Of a stretch of DNA of 64,000 nucleotides, positions 25,225-33,400 are shown one piece after another. Within the stretch, counting starts at the first letter, position 1, and each line of letters starts with the position of its first letter. This DNA comes from JAVJSU01 sp040219275 (GTDB lineage: Bacteria; Chloroflexota; Anaerolineae; Aggregatilineales; Phototrophicaceae), in the NCBI GenBank assembly GCA_040219275.1, contig JAVJSU010000061.1:186001-250000 (forward strand), read 5' to 3'. A program made the translations under genes and the position numbers. The notes under the pieces are model-generated. The model did not search any database. It saw nothing but the letters and a program-made list of their open reading frames with translations, and was not told where the DNA came from.

Positions 25225-25827
25225 ATGAATGATGAATTGAGCGCACAACTGACTTCGGATTGGGTGATTCCAAGTTATGCACAATCGGCATTGTGGCTGG
25301 TCACGGAATTTGAAGCCGTACAGACCGAAGGCGCGTATGGATTGTTTACGCTGTCTGTGCCGGCGAGGTCGCTCACCTTGCGCTGGGGTGGCGAGAATGG
25401 TCCGATCTTAGCGGCATTGCAATGGCAGGTGGACAATTTAGCGTGGGATGGCGTGATTCGTATCGGCGGGTATGTGGATGCTTTGCACGTCACAGAATTG
25501 CCCCTGACCAACGAACCGTTGACTCTGGTTTATATGGGCGGGCATCCGCTTAAAGTGGCAGAAACAGGCTATCATGAGGCGGCAAAACGCCATGCTGTGC
25601 CCTACCCTGCACCGAATTTTAATGCCGCGCTGGCGCAAGATGTTCCAGAAACGGTTTCTACGTGGTTGATCCCGGAAAAAAATATGCTCAATGACACCGT
25701 GCAACAGGCGATGCTCCGCAATTTGCATCTGCATGTGTTTGGTCGGTTGGCGGATGATGCCAGCAGATGGGACGAACATTTCGCCCTACCAATTTTGTTG
25801 ACTGCGGCGACATTATTTGGTCCGTAA
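25225..25827 (+). CDS. Conserved hypothetical protein
   Basis: The 200-residue soluble protein has no recognised family. The N-terminal half is beta-rich (YGLFTLSVPARSLTLRWGG), and the C-terminal half has a helix-rich stretch with HEAAKRHAVPYPAPNFN. The ribosome site is weak. It is flanked by AT-rich repeat words upstream and a GGGCGCAA palindrome downstream. The function is unknown. Confidence 0.6.
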   Translation: MNDELSAQLTSDWVIPSYAQSALWLVTEFEAVQTEGAYGLFTLSVPARSLTLRWGGENGPILAALQWQVDNLAWDGVIRIGGYVDALHVTELPLTNEPLTLVYMGGHPLKVAETGYHEAAKRHAVPYPAPNFNAALAQDVPETVSTWLIPEKNMLNDTVQQAMLRNLHLHVFGRLADDASRWDEHFALPILLTAATLFGP

Positions 25828-25853
25828 GCAATGATAGTAATTCTCGTTGATTC

Positions 25854-25872
25854 GGGCGCAACATTTGCGCCC
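25854..25872. repeat. Intergenic palindrome GGGCGCAA/TTGCGCCC
   Basis: A perfect 8-bp stem with a CAT loop lies between convergent genes. There is no T-run, so it is unlikely to be a terminator. It is similar in style to the palindromes at 9834, 16502 and 34920. Confidence 0.6.
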
Positions 25873-25892
25873 CATGTGCGGTAAATACCTGC

Positions 25893-26738
25893 TTATGAAC
25901 TAATAAGTTCCTGTTGTGCGGATTGCATCAATTCGTAGATGCGCGGGGCATCATGGGAGATGACTTCTGGACGGCTACGCCACGCGAATTTTTCCCCTAC
26001 GCCCCCATATTCAAAGGCAACGATATCTGGCGCTGACCATTCACCACTTTTGATTTTGTCGAATGTGAATTCTGCGAGTCGCCAATCGTCGGCGGTTAGC
26101 TCAAAGTGATCTTCCCATGATCTGGGCGTGTCATCGTAACGCACACCGGTGATGTGCAGTTCGCGCATCAATTCGCCGGGTAATTGCGAGAGGTAATCGA
26201 GCGGGTCTATGCCAAGATAGAGCGCGGCGATATGTGCGTGAGCGGTATCGAGCAATAATCCACAACCGGATTCTTTAACAACACGCCTAATCACATCCGG
26301 CTTGAGCACAGGACGGGGAATCTGGTATCTGGGCGTGGCATCATAAGGAACGTTTTCCAGAATGACGCGCTCTGCACCGAAACGATTTTTGACGAGGACG
26401 ATATCGGTGAGCATACGTTCGATGAGTTGCTCCGTCCATACAGGATCGTCATCATGAACCGTTTTGTCGGGGAAATCCGCTGTATACGGTCCGAGGTGCA
26501 TGTTGACAAAACGCGTCCCTGTTTGCTTCAGGTGTCTTTCCAGCTTATCCCAATCGACATTATCAAAACCGCGTCCCGCCATCAACGGGAAATGCACATA
26601 CACAGGGCGATGTGCGCTGGCAAGGGCGATCAAATCATCCCAATCAGGGCATTTAAACAGATCAATGGTAATCTGACCAGATTCCAGTAAGGCAATCGCC
26701 TGTGGTGAATATTGCATGGCAAAGCGCATCGGCATCAT
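25893..26738 (-). CDS. DUF692/MNIO-like TIM-barrel protein, copy 2
   Basis: The 281-residue TIM barrel resembles DUF692 multinuclear iron oxidases and sugar-isomerase-like barrels. Candidate metal ligands in order are His in VHFPL, His in NMHLGP, Glu in ILENVPYD, Asp/His in LLLDTAHAH, Glu/His in RELHITG, Asp/His in EDHFEL and Glu in FEYGG. MNIO enzymes modify cysteines of small peptides. No obvious precursor peptide gene was seen nearby. Two ATGs (26738 and 26735) follow GAGG. It is a tandem paralog of the next gene. Confidence 0.7.
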   Translation of the reverse strand: MMPMRFAMQYSPQAIALLESGQITIDLFKCPDWDDLIALASAHRPVYVHFPLMAGRGFDNVDWDKLERHLKQTGTRFVNMHLGPYTADFPDKTVHDDDPVWTEQLIERMLTDIVLVKNRFGAERVILENVPYDATPRYQIPRPVLKPDVIRRVVKESGCGLLLDTAHAHIAALYLGIDPLDYLSQLPGELMRELHITGVRYDDTPRSWEDHFELTADDWRLAEFTFDKIKSGEWSAPDIVAFEYGGVGEKFAWRSRPEVISHDAPRIYELMQSAQQELISS

Positions 26739-26800
26739 TTCCTCATATTACAGCATTAGTCAAACACAAAACAGATTCATTCTAACGCAAGTACAAATAA

Positions 26801-26830
26801 AAAAACCGACTCAATTACGGTAGTCGGTTT
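26801..26830 (-). terminator. Rho-independent terminator
   Basis: The 9-bp stem AAACCGACT/AGTCGGTTT (26803-26811 with 26822-26830) has an A-run before it on the plus strand, which gives a T-tail on minus. It follows the first DUF692-like gene and separates the two paralogs. Confidence 0.8.
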
Positions 26831-26859
26831 AAATTTTTCTTAAGATTTTGACGGATTGC

Positions 26860-27708
26860 TCAGGCGAGCATTTTCTGTGGCATGGGAATTTGGCGGTGCA
26901 TCAATTTGCTGAGGCGACACAGATCATTGCGGATGATAGACGGTTCACTGCGCCATTCGAGGCGGGGTGTTACGCCACCGTATTCTAGCGCGACGATAGC
27001 AGGTGTTGCCCATTTGCCTTGATGGACTTGTGAGAATGCCCATTCCGCTAAGCGCCAATCATCGGCGGACATTTCAAAATGGTCGCGCCATGCGTCGATA
27101 TTTGGATCGTATTTTACACCACACAGGTGAAGTTCGCGCAGGGATTGCACAGGCAGGCGGTGAATATAGTCTTCAACATCCATGCCGAGATAAAGTGCAG
27201 ACATACGAGCATGTGCGAGATCAAGCAGTAGTCCACAGCCTGTTTCATGGACGACCTGCCGGATAACTTCCGGCTCAATGGCGGCGCGGGGAACGGCATA
27301 ACCGGGGGTGACATCCCACGGTGCGTTTTCAAGAATGACACGGTCTGCGCCGAACTGTTCTTTGACCAACATCACATCGCGGATCATACGCTCGATCAAG
27401 CGACCACGCCAGACGGGATCATTACTATCAAGTTCAAGCTCAGGAAAATCTGGCGCATGGGGCGCGAGATATAAATTGACAAATGGTGTGTTGGTTTTAT
27501 GGAGCATTTCGTCAATGAATGCCCAATCAACCATTTCGAGGTTACCTTGCCCGGCACGAAGTGGTAAGTGCACATAGACATCTGCATCTTGGTGGGCGAT
27601 TTCGATGAGATCAGGGTTACTGAGCACCTTGAACAAATCGACTGAAATTTCCCTATCCATCAACAAGCGTGCCGCCTGTGAGGAATAATTGATTGCGAGT
27701 TGTGTCAT
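26860..27708 (-). CDS. DUF692/MNIO-like TIM-barrel protein, copy 1
   Basis: This 282-residue paralog aligns with the following gene along its whole length. It keeps ILENAPWD, GLLLDLAHARMSALYLGMD, LRELHLCGV, WRDHFEMSADDW and ALEYGG. One difference is NLYLAPH in place of NMHLGPY, which moves a candidate ligand His by several residues. GGGGT lies 7 nt before the ATG. A terminator after the stop implies separate control of the two copies. The reaction is unknown. Confidence 0.7.
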   Translation of the reverse strand: MTQLAINYSSQAARLLMDREISVDLFKVLSNPDLIEIAHQDADVYVHLPLRAGQGNLEMVDWAFIDEMLHKTNTPFVNLYLAPHAPDFPELELDSNDPVWRGRLIERMIRDVMLVKEQFGADRVILENAPWDVTPGYAVPRAAIEPEVIRQVVHETGCGLLLDLAHARMSALYLGMDVEDYIHRLPVQSLRELHLCGVKYDPNIDAWRDHFEMSADDWRLAEWAFSQVHQGKWATPAIVALEYGGVTPRLEWRSEPSIIRNDLCRLSKLMHRQIPMPQKMLA

Positions 27709-27925
27709 GGCGTTTACCCCTTCACTTACGGGCGATTACATCTAATTTAAGATAACATTTATCAGTAGATAAACGATAACACGATTCGCAATATTCGATA
27801 TGAATTTATTCGTAATTTTGAACGAGGAAAGTAAAGAAGCGCAGTTGTTAGTTCGTAGTTTTTGGTTTTGAGACTTTACCAAAGAATTCCAAACATTCTA
27901 TGCACCTCCAGCGATATTCACCAAC

Positions 27926-28474
27926 TCACTTTTCGAGCCATTCATCAGCCAGTAGACCATAAAGGCGCATATCATGGCGAGCGGTATCACGCTGTAGGAA
28001 TTGGCGGAATGTGCCTTCGTGCGTAAAGCCGAGCTTTTCGTAGAGGGCGATGGCGGGGGTGTTATAGTCAAACACGGTGAGTTGAACGCGATACAGATTG
28101 AGTTCGCCGAAGATGAAATTAAGGGCTAAGCGCATGGCATCGTAGCCGTAGCCGTGTCCTTGCTGTTGCGAGTCACCTATGGCAATGCTAATCCAACAGA
28201 CGCGATGCGCCCAGATAATGCCATCGACTTCTAGCCAGCCGAGCAGATCGTCCGTTTTGCCGTCTGTGGGACGAATAGCGAACAGATATACATTTTTATC
28301 GTCGATGCGTTCCTGAAAATTTTTCTCTAGCTGGTCATGATTTTGAGGAACGGCGGGCAAGGCATCATAACGACGCAGAAAGTCGCTATCGGTATACCAG
28401 CGTTCAACATGGGTAATATCATGTTTGTTGAAGGAGGTTAGGCGGACTTTTTCACCAACGAAAAGCGGGTTCAT
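27926..28474 (-). CDS. GNAT acetyltransferase, RimJ/RimL type
   Basis: The 182-residue N-acetyltransferase has the acetyl-CoA loop region IGDSQQQGHGYGYDAMRL and the C-terminal YNTPAIALYEKLGFTHEG typical of the RimJ/RimL group. I chose the ATG at 28474, 7 nt after GGAGG, which makes a 4-bp ATGA overlap with the upstream acetyltransferase gene. The two are therefore translationally coupled. The substrate is unknown; family members acetylate protein N-termini, amines or antibiotics. Confidence 0.85.
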   Translation of the reverse strand: MNPLFVGEKVRLTSFNKHDITHVERWYTDSDFLRRYDALPAVPQNHDQLEKNFQERIDDKNVYLFAIRPTDGKTDDLLGWLEVDGIIWAHRVCWISIAIGDSQQQGHGYGYDAMRLALNFIFGELNLYRVQLTVFDYNTPAIALYEKLGFTHEGTFRQFLQRDTARHDMRLYGLLADEWLEK

Positions 28475-28944
28475 TGTACTGCCTCCAGATATTTTATCAT
28501 CATTAAACAGGGATTGGATGCTCCCCACAGGTCATCAAATTCTTCCAGCGGTACGAAGTGTAGGGAGTCATAAAATTGGCGGGTGCGGGCATAATTCGGG
28601 TCGGCATGTTTGCTGGAGAGGGTTTTTACCTGAAAAAACCGTATGCCTTGTTTCAGTAATACCGCTTCTGCCTTGTGGACAAGCACCTTACCCACACCAT
28701 GACGATGAAATTGTGGATACACCGCCATAACATAAATTTCCGCAGAATAGGGGCTATGGTGCTGGATGGTCAGGAAACCGGCAAGCTGGTCGTCTATCCA
28801 TGCGAGCACGGTGGGCATGGTGCGGATGCTCTCGATGTAATGTAAAGTCGCCTCTTCGATGCCGAACCATTGCGGTAAGGCACGCAGGATGAGTGCACAA
28901 TGTTTTTCTGTGCCGATTTCTGGATCATCGACTCTAATCTGCAT
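28471..28944 (-). CDS. GNAT acetyltransferase
   Basis: The 157-residue N-acetyltransferase has the core VMAVYPQFHRHGVGKVLVHKAE (motif A, acetyl-CoA binding) and the C-terminal ARTRQFYDSLHFVPLEEF. AAGGA lies 6 nt before the ATG. It overlaps the next acetyltransferase gene by 4 bp, forming a two-gene unit. The two differ in subfamily, so they are probably not duplicates. The substrate is unknown. Confidence 0.87.
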   Translation of the reverse strand: MQIRVDDPEIGTEKHCALILRALPQWFGIEEATLHYIESIRTMPTVLAWIDDQLAGFLTIQHHSPYSAEIYVMAVYPQFHRHGVGKVLVHKAEAVLLKQGIRFFQVKTLSSKHADPNYARTRQFYDSLHFVPLEEFDDLWGASNPCLMMIKYLEAVQ

Positions 28945-29058
28945 AACTAGTCCTTAATCACTAACGGTTCTATAAAGATCATAACACAGCTCAAGGGTGA
29001 AATAATTAGCAAATTTGGAAGCTATGTGAGATTTAAACGTTTCACTATCTTTAAATTA

Positions 29059-29086
29059 TTGGTGAACTGCTATGCGGTGCTATAAT
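29059..29086 (+). promoter_or_regulatory. Sigma70-like promoter
   Basis: TTGGTG (29059-29064), a 16-nt spacer and TATAAT (29081-29086). Its position supports an ATG at 29129 rather than 29072 for the following gene. Confidence 0.55.
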
Positions 29087-29128
29087 CACTGTCACTGGTC
29101 CGGTGTTTCACGGGGGAATGATCTTACA

Positions 29129-29347
29129 ATGAATACGAATGATCCGAATGAACTGCTGAGTAAACAACGGCATGACCAAATGCAACCCAAGCAGAATACG
29201 CGTGGGACGATGGAGACGGTCAATCTTGAACAACAAGGGCGGAATATTCAGGGATTTCAACTGCCCTTACCGCCGATAGTGGTCAATATTTTGGCGGTGA
29301 TTGGTGGACTGGCAATTATCTATGTGATTGCTGATCTGATTTTTTAA
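29129..29347 (+). CDS. Small single-pass membrane protein
   Basis: The 72-residue protein has a hydrophilic Asn/Gln-rich N-terminus (residues 1-42) and one C-terminal membrane helix (VVNILAVIGGLAIIYVIADLI), ending at the membrane like a tail-anchored protein. The ATG at 29129 lies downstream of a good promoter whose -10 rules out the earlier ATG at 29072. The nearest purine-rich site (GGGGG) is 13 nt away. A terminator follows. The function is unknown. Confidence 0.55.
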   Translation: MNTNDPNELLSKQRHDQMQPKQNTRGTMETVNLEQQGRNIQGFQLPLPPIVVNILAVIGGLAIIYVIADLIF

Positions 29348-29368
29348 CAGGATTCAACGCTCATTGAG

Positions 29369-29399
29369 ATAGGACTGGCGCTTGCCCGTCCTATTTTTG
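29369..29399 (+). terminator. Rho-independent terminator
   Basis: The 7-bp stem ATAGGAC/GTCCTAT (29369-29375 with 29388-29394) is followed by five Ts, after the small membrane-protein gene. Confidence 0.7.
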
Positions 29400-29530
29400 T
29401 TCTGGTTAATTCATCATGCGAATTGATTACGTTTCCTTACAATTGTCCTCAATGTTTATTTTATTGCACCAACCTCGTGCTATGATATGAGTATGTAATC
29501 AGGGGATAGTTTTATAAGAGGTTATGAGAG

Positions 29531-30175
29531 ATGTCAGTTGATGTTAGCAGAGCACGAGCAGAGGCTGAAGCATTCAAAGCCTTAATCGAAGGTAAAATCC
29601 ACAAATTAATCGAAGAATTTGCGGAAGGCACGCTCAGCCGTGAGCAATTTCAAGTGTTGTATGAGCGTTATAATGGGCGACTCTCGATTGCGACACAAGC
29701 ATTGATGAGTGGGAATCCTGAGGCTATCAAAATCGCACAGAGCGGTCCATCTACGATTATGGTGCGGGACACGTATATGGGACGGGCGATGGGCATGGTG
29801 ATTTATCATGATGCCAGCGGTAAGCTCATTGAGACGCTGGGTAATTTTGATGTCCCACCCGCCTCGGTCACCGTGACTTTGATGGAATTTGATAATAGTC
29901 GCCGTGCAGGTGAGTATATTGAACGCAAAATTGTTCAAATAAAGCCGAGCCAATGGCTAGCGTTTTTCCCCGCCAAGACAACGACGGTGATTGTGTCGTT
30001 CAAGAATGAGCCATCGTCGACGCAAATCCGTGATATTGAGCGGATTCATCATGATTTTGAGTTGGCGAATCGGGTATTTTTGGAGATGGACACGGTGAAT
30101 GTTGATGAACTCGCCGACCCGTTCATCGTATTCTTGCAAAAATGGGCGGAAGACGATAGTAAAACTGCTCACTAG
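29531..30175 (+). CDS. Conserved hypothetical protein
   Basis: The 214-residue soluble protein opens with a long helix rich in Glu and Lys (AEAEAFKALIEGKIHKLIEEF). A beta-rich segment follows (TVTLMEFDNSRRAGEYIERKIV, then TTTVIVSFKNEPSST), and a C-terminal helix ends it. No family is recognised. It stands alone, upstream of the TIR gene, with a terminator between them. The function is unknown. Confidence 0.65.
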   Translation: MSVDVSRARAEAEAFKALIEGKIHKLIEEFAEGTLSREQFQVLYERYNGRLSIATQALMSGNPEAIKIAQSGPSTIMVRDTYMGRAMGMVIYHDASGKLIETLGNFDVPPASVTVTLMEFDNSRRAGEYIERKIVQIKPSQWLAFFPAKTTTVIVSFKNEPSSTQIRDIERIHHDFELANRVFLEMDTVNVDELADPFIVFLQKWAEDDSKTAH

Positions 30176-30254
30176 AGTGTGATTGCGTCATAAAGCATGA
30201 GAGAGCTATGTGCCACGATCTTATATTTATAGCGGGGCATGGGCTATTATTCAG

Positions 30255-30283
30255 GGATGTGGTTATGTATCACATCCTTTTTT
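30255..30283 (+). terminator. Rho-independent terminator
   Basis: The 7-bp stem GGATGTG/CACATCC (30255-30261 with 30271-30277) is followed by six Ts. It ends the transcript of the preceding hypothetical gene. Confidence 0.78.
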
Positions 30284-30409
30284 ATTTCCCGTGTTCGCAT
30301 CAACACACCTGTAACCCTCCCCTAACGAAAAGCAAGCGCCACCGTATAACAAGTCCGTGATAATTTGCCTTTTGCCCCACGATTTTCCGGTACAGGTTCA
30401 AAGTACGAC

Positions 30410-30415
30410 TATAAT
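30410..30415 (+). promoter_or_regulatory. Possible -10 element of the TIR gene
   Basis: A consensus TATAAT lies 42 nt before the ATG at 30458. I see no matching -35, so the call is weak. Confidence 0.35.
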
Positions 30416-30457
30416 AGAAATTGTAAAGTAATGACTGAACACCCATAGGACTAAATT

Positions 30458-33400
30458 ATGAACCGCGTTTTCGTGTCGTACTCACGCCGTAACAAAAATT
30501 TTGCAGAACGAATCGCGCGAGACTTAAGCGATGCGGGTCTTGATGTTTGGGTCGATTGGCGACAAATTCACGCTGGAGAATTATGGCAGAATGAGATTTT
30601 CCGCGGGATTGAGCGGTCTGATATTCTGGTGGCGTGTCTATCCCCCGATGCTGTGGGCAGTGAATGGGTACAACGAGAGATCAATACCGCCCGCGACCAG
30701 AAAAAATTTATTATTCCGGTGATGGCGATTAACGCGTATAACAACCTGCAAGAAACCGATGTCTTAAAGTGGTTGTTGGATGTGCATTTCATCAATTTTG
30801 AGAGTCGCTATGAAGAAGCCTTCCCCGAACTGCTGAACGCCCTGCCCGGTAAGCGCAGAGTGGGCGTGTATGATGTGTTCGCGCCGGAGAAAATCCCGAA
30901 TCCATTTAAAGGATTGGAAGCCTTCCAGCAGACCGATGCACACTTTTTCTTCGGACGGGATCGGCTGATCGAACGCGGGTTGAAGCGCCTGAAACAAAAA
31001 GACCGGATGCGCTCATTGGCGGTGGTCGGGGCGAGTGGTAGCGGTAAGAGTTCGCTAGTACGCGCGGGGATTATCCCGAAATTGCGTGCAGAAGCCATAG
31101 CGGGGAGTGATCGCTGGCATGTGACGATCTTCACGCCGGGGGGTATGCCAATTGATGCACTGGCGCAACGTCTTTCTCCGTTGGTGCCTGATATGGAATC
31201 CAGCCAGATCGCCGAGAAACTTCTGAATGAACCGACCTCTTTACATAACATCATCGAACAGATTATCGAGCGCAGTGGTGGCGGTGACGATAAGCGGTTG
31301 GTGCTGGTGATTGACCAATTTGAAGAAGCGTTCACCCGCGCAGGCGAAAAAGAGCGTCAGATATTTTTTGACCAACTTCATCATGCCGCCAGTGTAAAAG
31401 GTGGCAATACGCAGATCATCCTCACGATGCGGGCGGACTTCTTCGATAGACTCAGCCAATATCCAAAACTGGCGGAGTTTTTCGAGCAAGAGAATATGAT
31501 TATCGTCACTGAAATGACCGCCGCAGAATTACTGCACTCTATTGAAGGTCCGGCGGAAGCAGTAGGCTTGAAATATGAAGACGGGTTAGCCCAACGTATT
31601 CTGGATGATGTTTTGAGCCAACCGGGATCGTTGCCCCTATTGCAGTATGCCCTTAAAGAACTGTACGAGCGCCGTGACGGGAGTTTGCTGGCAAATGCGG
31701 CGTATGACCAGATTGGCGGTGTGCGACGCGCCCTTGCCCGCCATGCAGAAGAAATTTATAGCGACCTGATCGCCGCGCAACAATCGATTATGCGACGCAT
31801 TTTGCTGAGGCTAGTAGAAATCACCGAAGAAGGCGAAGCGACCCGCCGACGTGTGAATCGGGTTGATTTGAGCTTCCGCGATATGGATGACGAAGCCGTA
31901 CAGCAGTTGATCGACTTGATGACCGCGCCAAGTTCGCGCTTACTCATCACCAGCCGTGAAATTAAAGCCAGCGATGACATCACCACCCCGCCGATTACAT
32001 GGATTGAGGTTAGCCACGAGGCGCTCATCCGTGAATGGGATCGCTTTAAGGGCTGGGTTTCAGACAATATTGAGAGTTTGCGTTATGGGAGTGAGTTGCT
32101 GAAAGCGGCGACAGATTGGCGACAGGGCAACCGTGATAAAGCCTATCTGGTAACGGGTAACCGTCTGGTGCGGGCGGAAAGCTGGCTACAGGATGCGGAC
32201 GCGACCAATCTACAACGTGATTTTATCCTCGCCAGTGTTGAGGAGAATGATCGGCGGGAAGCGGAAAAAGATGCTCAGGCTGAACGCGAATTAGAATTGC
32301 AAAGACGTTCTGCGGCAAGACTCAGGAATTTTGTGATTGTGTTGATTGTCTCACTGGTGGTTGCAATTGCGCTATCGCTGTATGCGATCAACCGGCAGGG
32401 GGTGGCAGTGCGTGAGGGCAACCGTGCGAATGTCGCGTTGACCGCCGCCGCGAATGCCTTATCAACCGCAGAGCGAAGCGGGGGTGAAGCGTCTAGTCTG
32501 GCGCTGGCGGCAAATGCGTCACGTATTCTTGCGGATAACAACACCGATCTGGCGCTAGTGTTGGCATTGGCGGCAAACGAGATTGATAATTCACCACCTC
32601 AATCACGGCGGACACTTGCGGAAGTCGCCTATGCACCGGGGACGCGACTTGTCTTCTCTGAAACTGGCGAGGCGATCAATGATGTGGCGCTCAACAGTCT
32701 CAACAATCTGGCGCTTTCAACATCGGGTAGCCGAATTTTACTCTGGAATAGTTCGACAGGTAGCGTGCTCCGTACACTTAATACAGATGAAGCCATGCAC
32801 GATGAGCCGATCAGCTCGGTGGTATTTCATCCCGATGGTGCGATTGCCGCATCCGCAGGAAATGATGGCAGAATCGTATTGTGGGACGTAAATCCTGCCT
32901 CACCGACCTTCGGCACATCGCTCCAGCAGATGCAGGCGCATACAGGGCGGGTACTGGATATTCAGTTTGACTCATCGGGGACATATTTGCTGTCTGGATC
33001 AGCCGATGATAGCGCGGTTTTGTGGACGTTTGATGCCGATACCACTATGCTGACCGAGACCACCCGATTTACGCGACATGAAGCCAACGTGAATGCAGTC
33101 GCCTTTAATAATAACGCGGCGCGAATCGTCACGGCGGATGAAGACGGCGTGATTCAACTCTGGTCGCGGGATGGCGGAATCGTGTGTACATTTGAGAATG
33201 ATGGTCCGGTAAACACGGTCGCCTTTAACCCGACAAAATCCAGCATTGCGACGGGTTCCGACGATGGCATCGTCCGGCTGTGGAATACTAGCGCGACCAG
33301 TGGCTGTGATTTTGATCGGCAAATCAATGAACATGGGGGCGCATCGGTTAACTCGCTGGTGTATACGAGTGATGGCACGGAATTGATCTCCGCAGGGGAC

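Noticed and set aside
30176..30457. A second gene of a defence operon before the TIR gene
   Set aside because: The gap contains only a terminator and a -10 match, with no coding frame.
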